64,000 nucleotides of DNA from UBA11475 sp045655805 (GTDB lineage Bacteria > Bacillota > Clostridia > Christensenellales > Borkfalkiaceae): contig JAZOPZ010000013.1 in the NCBI GenBank assembly GCA_045655805.1, positions 1 to 64,000 of the forward strand. The letters are read 5' to 3'. A model generated the notes under the pieces. That model was given only the letters and a program-made list of their open reading frames with translations, ran no database searches and had not been told where the DNA came from. Positions 45,390 through 53,210 of the stretch are shown one piece after another (within the stretch, counting starts at the first letter, position 1; each line of letters begins with the position of its first letter). The position numbers were made by a program, and so were the translations under genes.

Positions 45390-46371
45390 ATGATTTATTA
45401 TTTACTCATTTTTTTTTGCATGCGTCCTTATTGCTTGTCAATTTAGCGCAAACAAAATTTATCAAAGAAACGCATCAAAACAAAAAAGCCAAATAATGCT
45501 TTACCCTGCGATTACGGGGTGCTTTTCATTAGTAATATTTTTAATTTACGGACTTATCACGGGGGATTTTGTAGCAGGTTTTTTTAGTTCTGTTAAAACG
45601 CTTACTTTTTGGTTTGCGCTTGCCCTTGCCGTGCTTGGGTCTTTATCTGTAGTGCTCGGCGTAATTACGGCAAAGTACGGTTCAACGGCTGTGTATTCGG
45701 TATTTATGATGCTTGGCAGTATGATAATTTCGTCAGTAGCAGGCATTGCCGTTTGGAGTGAAGACGCAGGCGTTCTTAAAATAATAGGTATTGCCGTACT
45801 TGTAGTTTCAATCATTTTACCTGTCACAGGGACTGGTGAAAAGATGAATTTTAAGTTCACGGTATTTTGCATTATTGCAGGTATCGTAAACGGGCTTTAT
45901 ACGGTTATTTCGGTATGGCACTCAAAAATGGTTGGTACTGATAAAGTTACAAACGTAAACTCGTTTATGAATTGGCAGTACTTATTTATGGCGGTTATTT
46001 CGTTCATAGCATTTGTCGTTATGAAATACCTTCTAAAAACCGACGAAACTGCTGACACCGTTTGCGTAGAAGACGACGGCAATCCTAAAACTGATGCAAA
46101 AGTATTTTACAAGAGTTTGATATTCGTGTTGATATTTTCGGCGTTTATGTACGCAGGTAGCAGTGGGTTTGGGTATCTATTACAACTAATCGCGCTTGAA
46201 AAATTACCGGCAACAGTAGTAACGCCACTCGTGTCGGGGCTTGCGATAGTTTGTTCGGCTATTGCTGGGCTTATATTCTTTAGAGAAAAGCCAGATGCTA
46301 AAAGCCTAATTGCAATTGCGGTAACTTTAGTAGGCGTTGCACTTATAATGATAGACGGTTTAATCTTATAA
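45390..46371 (+). CDS. EamA/DMT family transporter with T9 frameshift
   Basis: ATG 45390 follows AAAGGAT and encodes the first nine residues of a membrane helix. A run of nine T residues (45409-45417) then shifts the frame to an early stop. The other frame, entered if one T is skipped, is open from the tract to 46371 and restores a full drug/metabolite transporter of about 326 residues with about ten helices. The gene may be dead, phase-variable, or rescued by slippage at the T tract. A downstream ATG at 45496 would lose the first helix. Confidence 0.7.
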
Positions 46372-46422
46372 AGCGATTGCTGTAAATTGGCGCTTAAGCG
46401 CCACACAACAAAATAAAAAAAT

Positions 46423-46458
46423 AAAGGTCAATTAGTTTTTTTGCGTTGACCTTTTTTT
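46423..46458 (+). terminator. Terminator before tex
   Basis: AAAGGTCAA (46423-46431) and TTGACCTTT (46446-46454) pair, followed by T residues. The 3' arm also supplies the tex -35 box. Confidence 0.8.
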
Positions 46459-46474
46459 GATTATATGGTATATT
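46446..46474 (+). promoter_or_regulatory. Promoter of tex
   Basis: TTGACC (46446-46451) and TATATT (46469-46474) are 17 bases apart; the -35 box is part of the terminator stem. Confidence 0.65.
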
Positions 46475-46512
46475 ATATTGGTAATAAATTTTATGTGACG
46501 GAGTAAATTAGT

Positions 46513-48852
46513 ATGGATTACGCAAAAGTTTTGTCCGAAGAATTTTCTATTAGAGAAGATTATTCGAATAACATCATAAATCTTTTGGAGGAAGGCAACA
46601 CTATACCTTTTATTGCTAGATACCGTAAAGAAATGCACGGTACTTGCGACGACCAAGTGTTAAGAGAGTTTGCCGATAGATATAAGTATCTTCAAAACCT
46701 TGTGAAAAGAAAGGAAGAAGTGCAATCTTCTATCACTGAACAAGGCAAGTGGACTGACGAACTTGCAGTTGCGCTTGAAAACGCTAAAACGATGACGGAA
46801 GTTGAAGATATTTACCGTCCTTACAAGCAAAAAAGAAAAACGCGTGCAAGCGTGGCTATCGCAAAAGGACTTGAACCACTTGCAGATATCATTATGGCTG
46901 ATAAAGAAAGTGGGGATTTAGCCGAACTTGCAAAATCATACGTTGACGAGGAAAAAGACGTTAAATCTATTGAAGAAGCAATTCAAGGTGCGTCTGATAT
47001 CGTCGCTGAACGCATTTCTGACGACGCTAATTTAAGAAAGATTTTAAGAGAAGTTTTAGCAGAAAACGCTTTGCTCGAAACAAAACTTGACGAAGAACAA
47101 GAAAATGCAAAAACTTACGATATGTACAAAGATTATACCGAAAAGGTTTCATCAATCCCAAGCCATAGAATTTTGGCTGTTAACCGTGGTGAAAAGGAAG
47201 ACTGTTTGAAAGTTTCGGTAGCAATGGAAGAAGAACTTTCGCTTATTAAAATCCGTGGTCTTTACAAAAAGGCTGGTGTTTATGAAAGCGTTATGGAAAA
47301 CGCTATTTGCGATAGTTATTCTCGCCTTATTTTTCCATCGCTTGAAAGGGAAGTTAGAAGTGATTTAACTGACAAGGCTAACGAACAAGCAATCAAAATG
47401 TTTGAAGTTAACCTTAAACCTCTTTTGATGCAACCACCGCTCAAGGGAAAGACCATTTTGGCTGTGGACCCTGCTTATAGAACGGGTTGTAAAATTGCAG
47501 TAATTGATGAAAACGGCAACGTTTTAGATACCGGTGTAGTTTACCCAACGCCACCACAAAAGAAGATTGAAGAAAGTGAAAAGATTTTACTTGCTCTCAT
47601 CAAAAAGCACGGTGTTGACGTTATTTCAATCGGTAACGGTACTGCTAGTAAAGAAGCCGAAATTTTCGTTTCAGATATGATTAAAAAAGCCGACAGAAAA
47701 GTTATGTACGCCGTAGTTAACGAAGCGGGCGCGTCGGTATATTCTGCAAGTAAATTAGGCGCTGAAGAATTTCCACAATTCGACGTTTCTTTAAGAAGTG
47801 CGGTTTCTATTGCCAGAAGACTTCAAGACCCACTTGCTGAACTTATTAAGATTGACGTAAAATCAATCGGTGTTGGTCAATATCAACACGATATGCCACA
47901 AAATAGGCTTTCGGAAGTGTTAGAAGGCGTAGTTGAAGATTGCGTTAACAGCGTAGGTGTTGACCTTAATACTGCAAGCCCAAGTCTTTTATCTTACGTT
48001 GCAGGCTTAAATAGTGGTATTGCTAAAAATATTGTTAAGTATAGAGAAAGCAATAAGTTTGAAAGCAGAAAAGATTTATTAAACGTTCCAAAACTCGGAC
48101 CTAAAGCGTTTGAACAATGTGCAGGCTTTTTGCGTATTCCTGGTGGTAAAAATGTTTTAGATAACACTTCAGTTCACCCTGAAGCGTACGGCGCTACCGC
48201 TAAACTTTTAGAACATTTCGGTTACACCGAAGAAGACGTAATTTCAGGTAACCTTGGTTTGCTCCCTAATCGAGTTGCTAACGAAGGTAAAGAAGAAGTT
48301 GCAAAAGCAGTTGGCGTAGGCGTTCCAACGCTTGACGATATAGTTTCGGAACTCTTAAAACCTGGTAGAGATATTCGTGATAGTTTACCTGCACCTGTTC
48401 TTCGTGGCGATTTATTGTCGATTTCCGACTTAAAACCTGGTATGGAACTCGACGGTGTAATTAGAAACGTTATTGATTTTGGCGTGTTCGTTGATATCGG
48501 CGTTCACCAAGACGGTTTAGTGCATATTTCGCAAATTGCTGACGGTTATATTAAACATCCGTCGGAAGTTTTAGCCGTTAACGACAAGGTTAAGGTTAAA
48601 GTTTTAGACGTTGATACCGTAAAAAATAAAATTTCGTTAACGATGAAGACGAGCGAAACGCCTTTTGGTAAAAAGGCAAAAGAAGAACGCCCAAAGAGAG
48701 AAAATAACGATAAAAACTTCAATCGTAACGACAAAAATCAAAAGGGTAACTTCAATAAAAACAACAATAGACCAAGACAAGAACAACGCAAAAACCAAGA
48801 AAGTCTTGAAGACGCCGTTAAGCGTTTGCAAGAAAGATTTAGATTAGGTTAA
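46513..48852 (+). CDS. tex: Tex family RNA-binding protein
   Basis: The 779-residue protein has the Tex N-terminal helical region, a YqgF-like RNase H fold (about 325-450), helix-hairpin-helix motifs (about 490-560) and a C-terminal S1 domain (about 640-715). A Lys/Asn/Arg-rich tail with Asn repeats (715-760) is added before a short helical end. Tex acts in transcription and RNA handling. GGAG precedes ATG. Confidence 0.94.
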   Translation: MDYAKVLSEEFSIREDYSNNIINLLEEGNTIPFIARYRKEMHGTCDDQVLREFADRYKYLQNLVKRKEEVQSSITEQGKWTDELAVALENAKTMTEVEDIYRPYKQKRKTRASVAIAKGLEPLADIIMADKESGDLAELAKSYVDEEKDVKSIEEAIQGASDIVAERISDDANLRKILREVLAENALLETKLDEEQENAKTYDMYKDYTEKVSSIPSHRILAVNRGEKEDCLKVSVAMEEELSLIKIRGLYKKAGVYESVMENAICDSYSRLIFPSLEREVRSDLTDKANEQAIKMFEVNLKPLLMQPPLKGKTILAVDPAYRTGCKIAVIDENGNVLDTGVVYPTPPQKKIEESEKILLALIKKHGVDVISIGNGTASKEAEIFVSDMIKKADRKVMYAVVNEAGASVYSASKLGAEEFPQFDVSLRSAVSIARRLQDPLAELIKIDVKSIGVGQYQHDMPQNRLSEVLEGVVEDCVNSVGVDLNTASPSLLSYVAGLNSGIAKNIVKYRESNKFESRKDLLNVPKLGPKAFEQCAGFLRIPGGKNVLDNTSVHPEAYGATAKLLEHFGYTEEDVISGNLGLLPNRVANEGKEEVAKAVGVGVPTLDDIVSELLKPGRDIRDSLPAPVLRGDLLSISDLKPGMELDGVIRNVIDFGVFVDIGVHQDGLVHISQIADGYIKHPSEVLAVNDKVKVKVLDVDTVKNKISLTMKTSETPFGKKAKEERPKRENNDKNFNRNDKNQKGNFNKNNNRPRQEQRKNQESLEDAVKRLQERFRLG

Positions 48853-48862
48853 TGCTTAATAC

Positions 48863-48900
48863 AAACCGATAAAAAACGCCATAAAAGGCGTTTTCGGTTT
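48863..48900 (+). terminator. Terminator after tex
   Basis: AAAACGCC and GGCGTTTT form the inner stem, and AAACCG and CGGTTT the outer stem. Confidence 0.75.
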
Positions 48901-48911
48901 TAAATTGAAAT

Positions 48912-48970
48912 AGTCTACTCAAGTAGACTGATTAATGTGAAAAATTTGAGTTTAGTCTACTCAAGTAGAC
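48912..48970. promoter_or_regulatory. Twin palindromic operators
   Basis: Copy 1 at 48912-48929 is AGTCTACT-CA-AGTAGACT with perfect 8-bp arms. Copy 2 at 48954-48970 repeats it with 7-bp arms. The centres are 42 bases apart, four helical turns. They flank a weak promoter-like stretch just before the 48993 gene. This is a strong candidate for a dimeric repressor site; the regulator is not in the window. Confidence 0.7.
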
Positions 48971-48992
48971 AATGAGAAAAGGCAGATAAAAA

Positions 48993-49445
48993 ATGGCAAA
49001 AAAATACAAAAATAGAGTTAAGTCCGAAGTTAAAAAAGGGCTTAAAAAGAATATTGGCGCTGTAATAATAATTCTTTGCGTTACGCTAGTTTTTGCGCTT
49101 GCAGGGTTTTTGACTTGCAAAGTTATGACCAAAAACGACGGTTTAGTGTTAACAAATGCTAACAAGGTTGTAGAAATTCCTATAGGTGGCGTTTATACTG
49201 AAGAAGGTGCAACCTTTACTGGTTTTGGCAAGGATATGTCAAAGTTTATAAAGATTGAAATTAAAAACGGCGACGGTGAAACTATAACCTATATTCCAAC
49301 TGATAGTGATGCAATTTTTAGCATAATTTATAGCGTAGCAAGTGCTAGCGAAGTTGACGGTTTATCTCTTTTTGAAAAGTTAACCCTTAAAAAGTTTGAA
49401 GATTACACCTTGATTAGAACGATTATCGTTGGGGAGGGTGCGTAA
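48993..49445 (+). CDS. Membrane-anchored hypothetical protein
   Basis: The 150-residue protein has a very basic N-terminus (1-22), one membrane helix (about 23-46) and an extracytoplasmic domain of about 100 residues. I know no family. Its stop overlaps the start of the MBL-fold gene, so the two are co-expressed under the twin operators, and it may support that enzyme at the surface. Confidence 0.6.
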   Translation: MAKKYKNRVKSEVKKGLKKNIGAVIIILCVTLVFALAGFLTCKVMTKNDGLVLTNANKVVEIPIGGVYTEEGATFTGFGKDMSKFIKIEIKNGDGETITYIPTDSDAIFSIIYSVASASEVDGLSLFEKLTLKKFEDYTLIRTIIVGEGA

Positions 49446-50533
49446 TGAAAGGTATTAAAATTATTTTAGTTACCGTCCTTTCGGTGATTTTTTCAGTAGT
49501 AGGCTTTTTGGGTGGCTTTTTAGCAAAGGTTATCTTGGATAAAAACGCCTTAAACGGCGACGTTTACGTTTCTGGCGAACTTGAAATTCACTTTTTAGAA
49601 CTCGGCAATTATTACACGGGTGATTGTACTTTTATTAACGTTGGCAATACTGAAGTTTTAATTGACGCTGGCTCTAGAAAAGATAGCGTTGACAATATTT
49701 ACGACTACGTAAATCCGTTAGTTGAAGACGGCAAGATTGAATTTATTATAGTAACACACGCGCACCAAGACCATTACGCAGGTTTTTGCGCGCAAGATAG
49801 CCTTTTTAACAAGTTTGAAATCGGCACGATTATAGACTTTGCTACGACGGCAGAGGGTAAAACTGAAAGCGATTTATATCAAGAGTATCAGCGTGAACTT
49901 TCAGAGGCTGTTTCAAACGGCGCTAATCACTACACGGCAAAGCAATGTGTTGATGAAAGTGACGGCGCTAAAAAGATTTACGATTTAAGCCCAAGTATCT
50001 CTATGACGATATTAGAAACCTGTTTTTATACGGACGGCGACGACGATAACGAAAATAATAACTCCGTTTGTACTCTTATTTCACAAGGCGCAAGACATTT
50101 TTTATTTACGGGCGACCTTGATTTAGAGGGTGAAGAAAGTTTAGCAGACCTTAATGATTTACCAGAAGTTGAAATATATAAAGCGGGGCATCACGGTTCG
50201 GGGACTTCTTCAAACGAGTGTTTGCTTGCGGAAATTAGTCCTGAACGCGTAGGCGTTTGCTGTTGCGCTGGTAGTGATGAATACACTGATACGAAGGCAA
50301 ATCAATTTCCGTCGCAAGAGTTTATAAATAGAATTGCGCCGTACACCGATAAAGTTTACGTAACCACGCTTGCAGTCGATTTAGAGGCTAATACTTTTAC
50401 TTCAATGAACGGCAATATTAAGTTCACTTCAAAGGGTAGTGGCGTTACCGTTGAGTGTTCAAACAACAACACCATACTTAAAGATACCGACTGGTTCAAA
50501 AATAATAGAACTACTCCAGTCGTTTGGCAATAG
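49445..50533 (+). CDS. Surface-anchored ComEC-like MBL-fold hydrolase
   Basis: The 362-residue protein has one N-terminal membrane helix (about 5-30) and a metallo-beta-lactamase fold: Thr-His-Ala-His-Gln-Asp-His near 102, Phe-Thr-Gly-Asp-Leu-Asp near 219 and Ala-Gly-His-His-Gly-Ser near 244. This matches the MBL domain of ComEC/Rec2, thought to degrade the non-transported DNA strand, but without the ComEC channel. It is probably an extracellular nuclease or phosphodiesterase. The nucleoside hydrolase gene follows. Confidence 0.8.
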   Translation: MKGIKIILVTVLSVIFSVVGFLGGFLAKVILDKNALNGDVYVSGELEIHFLELGNYYTGDCTFINVGNTEVLIDAGSRKDSVDNIYDYVNPLVEDGKIEFIIVTHAHQDHYAGFCAQDSLFNKFEIGTIIDFATTAEGKTESDLYQEYQRELSEAVSNGANHYTAKQCVDESDGAKKIYDLSPSISMTILETCFYTDGDDDNENNNSVCTLISQGARHFLFTGDLDLEGEESLADLNDLPEVEIYKAGHHGSGTSSNECLLAEISPERVGVCCCAGSDEYTDTKANQFPSQEFINRIAPYTDKVYVTTLAVDLEANTFTSMNGNIKFTSKGSGVTVECSNNNTILKDTDWFKNNRTTPVVWQ

Positions 50534-50541
50534 GTCTTGAT

Positions 50542-51477
50542 ATGAAAAAGATTTTAATCGACACCGATTTTTTAGACGATATTGACGACGCTTTGGCGTT
50601 GGCGCTTGCTCTAAAGAGCAAAGATATCGAAATAGTCGGTATTACAACTACGTATATGGATACCGTTTTTAGGGCGAAAGCCGTTAAAAAATTTCTTTCG
50701 GCGTTCGGTCAAAAAGATATTCCCGTGTACGCTGGGTACGGTCAAACAGACGGTGGTTTTAACTTTCACCCACTAGATATTAAGACCGTTTACGACGGTT
50801 TGTACGAGGATTTTTCCGTTAACGAAAACCCTGAAGACGCCGTTGATTTTATCATTGACTGCGCTAAAAAATACGGCAAAGAGTTGACTGTCGTGGCAAT
50901 CGGTCCGTTCAAAAATATTGCAAGGGTCATAGAAAAAGCCCCTAACGTTTTGGACGGCGTTGATAAAGTCGTTATTATGGGTGGCGCTTACTTTAAGCAA
51001 TACGCTGACTGGAACGTGTTTTGCGATCCCGTTTCTGCAAAAACTTTGTTTGACAACTGCAAAAATTTATTTGCGGTTGGCGCTGACGTAACGCACAAAC
51101 TTGCCGTACCACAGCATTTAACCGATAAACTTTTAAGTTATGACGGCGCAGGTGAGGGTATTAAAATGCTTTCAAAACACGCTGACATTTGGCAAAATGC
51201 AGGCTTAAAGGCTTACGGCGCTAAACCAAAACTTATTTTGCACGACCCGCTGGCGATTTACTGCGTTATAAGTGAAAAGTTCGTAACGACCGAAAACGCA
51301 AAAGTTTTGGTAGTAACTGACGGCGCTATGGCAGGCTTTACTTTTAATGTAGACGCTTATTCTAAAGCCGTCTTAAATCCTTTTTATCAAACGCAAAACT
51401 TTAATAAAATTACCGTTTGTAGAGAAGTTTTGGCGCAAGATTTTATTGATGAATACTTTAAAATAATACTGAATTAA
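50542..51477 (+). CDS. Inosine-uridine-preferring nucleoside hydrolase family protein
   Basis: ATG 50542 (after AGGT) gives 311 residues. The N-terminal Asp-Thr-Asp-x-x-x-Asp-Ile-Asp-Asp-Ala-Leu resembles the Ca-binding signature of nucleoside hydrolases, with an unusual Phe-Leu insertion. Met-Gly-Gly-Ala and Asp-Pro near 240 also fit. It cleaves ribonucleosides to base and ribose. Position after the MBL gene suggests nucleic acid scavenging. Confidence 0.85.
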   Translation: MKKILIDTDFLDDIDDALALALALKSKDIEIVGITTTYMDTVFRAKAVKKFLSAFGQKDIPVYAGYGQTDGGFNFHPLDIKTVYDGLYEDFSVNENPEDAVDFIIDCAKKYGKELTVVAIGPFKNIARVIEKAPNVLDGVDKVVIMGGAYFKQYADWNVFCDPVSAKTLFDNCKNLFAVGADVTHKLAVPQHLTDKLLSYDGAGEGIKMLSKHADIWQNAGLKAYGAKPKLILHDPLAIYCVISEKFVTTENAKVLVVTDGAMAGFTFNVDAYSKAVLNPFYQTQNFNKITVCREVLAQDFIDEYFKIILN

Positions 51478-51495
51478 CTAAATAAACGATAAATT

Positions 51496-51524
51496 ACGGC
51501 AGTTTTTTACTGCCGTTTTTTTTT
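51496..51524 (+). terminator. Terminator after nucleoside hydrolase gene
   Basis: ACGGCAGT and ACTGCCGT pair and are followed by nine T residues. Confidence 0.9.
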
Positions 51525-51557
51525 ATAAAAATTATTAAAAAATTTGACATAAAAGTG

Positions 51558-51586
51558 TTGACAAATGCAAACCTTAATAGTAAAAT
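51558..51586 (+). promoter_or_regulatory. Promoter of hrcA operon
   Basis: TTGACA (51558-51563) and TAAAAT (51581-51586) are separated by 17 bases. Confidence 0.88.
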
Positions 51587-51597
51587 GAAAGTACGGT

Positions 51598-51624
51598 TTA
51601 GCACTCGCACACCTTAAGTGCTAA
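51598..51624. promoter_or_regulatory. CIRCE operator
   Basis: TTAGCACTC, nine bases, then AAGTGCTAA, one base off the consensus. It is the HrcA binding site. An extra right half-site AAGTGCTAA occurs at 51639-51647. Confidence 0.93.
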
Positions 51625-51666
51625 CAATCGAAAAACCGAAGTGCTAACCTTTTTTGGCGGTGAAAG

Positions 51667-52686
51667 ATGAAGTTATCCGAAAGAAAAAAGAAAATATTAA
51701 GTATCGTTGTTAACGACTATATAACTTCGGCGCAACCTGTTTCTAGCAAACTGATTGCCGAAAAGTATATGCCGGACGTTTCAAGCGCTACGGTTAGGGC
51801 TGAACTTGCCGGTCTTGAAGAATTGGGGTATTTAACTCATTTGCATACTTCAAGTGGTAGAGTTCCATCAAAGGATGCTTACAAACTTTACGTTGACGAA
51901 CTTATGCAACGCGGTAAACTTTCTGCTAAAGAGTTAGGGTTTATCAAAGAGCAGTTCCAAAAACAATCTAACGATCTTGAAACGGTTTTCAAAAACACCG
52001 TAAAGGTTATTAGTGAACTTACCGATTATACTTCGCTTGCGTATTCAACGCACGATTTAACGGACAAAATCGTTAACATTAAGATTTTTAGGTATAAACC
52101 AAACCTTGCTTTGCTTTTAATCGTTACTGAAACGACTTTAATTAGAGATAAGGTTATAACGATTCCCGCTGATATGACGGAAGACGAACTCGACCGTGCT
52201 AACGAAGTTATAAATAAAACTTTCGTCGGTAAAGACTTTAAGGAAGTTTTATCGGTTGCTAAAGATACCGAAGATTACTTTGTCGAATATCGTGAAATTT
52301 TTAATCGTATTATTGAAGTTTTAGAAGATTACGTTGCCGACAACGTGAACAAGGTACTGTTAGAAGGTGAAGATAAAATCTTAAACCATCCGGAATATTC
52401 CGATACTCAAAAAGTTAAAAACTTTTTGTCGGTCGTAACTAGTAAGGAAAAAATAGTTGACCTTTTAGGTACTAACGATAACGGTATTGAGATAAATATA
52501 AAATTTGGTACTGACGAACAATGCGTACCTGACGACTGTTCACTCGTAACGGCGACTTATACGGCAGGTGGCGTAAATATCGGCAATTACGGCGTTATAG
52601 GTCCACTTCGTATGGACTATAAAAAGGTGGTTTCGGTGCTTGAAGGCGTCGGTAAAATTTTAGAAGAAATGTTAAAGGACGAATAG
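51667..52686 (+). CDS. hrcA: Heat-inducible transcription repressor HrcA
   Basis: The 339-residue protein has an N-terminal winged helix with Val-Ser-Ser-Lys-Leu-Ile and Ser-Ser-Ala-Thr-Val-Arg near 24-45 and the HrcA regulatory domain. It binds CIRCE to repress its own operon, with GroEL normally tuning its activity. It heads hrcA-grpE-dnaK-dnaJ. Confidence 0.96.
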   Translation: MKLSERKKKILSIVVNDYITSAQPVSSKLIAEKYMPDVSSATVRAELAGLEELGYLTHLHTSSGRVPSKDAYKLYVDELMQRGKLSAKELGFIKEQFQKQSNDLETVFKNTVKVISELTDYTSLAYSTHDLTDKIVNIKIFRYKPNLALLLIVTETTLIRDKVITIPADMTEDELDRANEVINKTFVGKDFKEVLSVAKDTEDYFVEYREIFNRIIEVLEDYVADNVNKVLLEGEDKILNHPEYSDTQKVKNFLSVVTSKEKIVDLLGTNDNGIEINIKFGTDEQCVPDDCSLVTATYTAGGVNIGNYGVIGPLRMDYKKVVSVLEGVGKILEEMLKDE

Positions 52687-52692
52687 GTGATT

Positions 52693-53196
52693 ATGGCAGA
52701 GAATAAAGAAGTTACCGAAGAAACGCTTGAAGAAACTGCTGACAAAGAAGTTGAAGTTTCGGAAGTTGACGCGTTAAAAGCGGAGGTAAGCGATTATAAA
52801 GATAAATGGATGCGTAGCGTTGCTGAATTTGACAACTACAAAAAACGCAACGCAACTCTTTACAAAGATGCGTTTGTAAACGGCAAAAGTGATACGATAC
52901 TTAAAATTTTACCACTCGGCGACAATTTAGAAACCGCAATCGGTATGATTACCGACGAAAAAAGCAGGGAAGGTGTAGTTTTACTTTTGAAACAGTTTAA
53001 CGAAGTTCTTAAAACCCTTGGCGTTGAAACAATCGACCCAACCGGTCAAGAATTCGACCCTGAAATTGCCGAAGCAGTAATGCAAGTCGAACCTGAAGAC
53101 GGCGACGTTAGTGGAACGGTAAAAACGACCTTCAGAAAAGGTTATAAATCTGATAATAAAATAATAAGATACGCTCAAGTAAGCGTAGTTAGATAG
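52693..53196 (+). CDS. grpE: Nucleotide exchange factor GrpE
   Basis: ATG 52693 gives 167 residues: an acidic N-terminus, a long coiled coil (about 25-90) and a beta domain at the end. It exchanges ADP on DnaK. A GTG six bases earlier is an alternative start. It lies between hrcA and dnaK. Confidence 0.94.
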   Translation: MAENKEVTEETLEETADKEVEVSEVDALKAEVSDYKDKWMRSVAEFDNYKKRNATLYKDAFVNGKSDTILKILPLGDNLETAIGMITDEKSREGVVLLLKQFNEVLKTLGVETIDPTGQEFDPEIAEAVMQVEPEDGDVSGTVKTTFRKGYKSDNKIIRYAQVSVVR

Positions 53197-53210
53197 AAGG
53201 AGATAAGATT

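Noticed and set aside
46389..46402. Short palindrome GGCGC-TTAA-GCGCC
   Set aside because: The arms are only 5 bp and no promoter or T run is attached; too little to call an operator or terminator.
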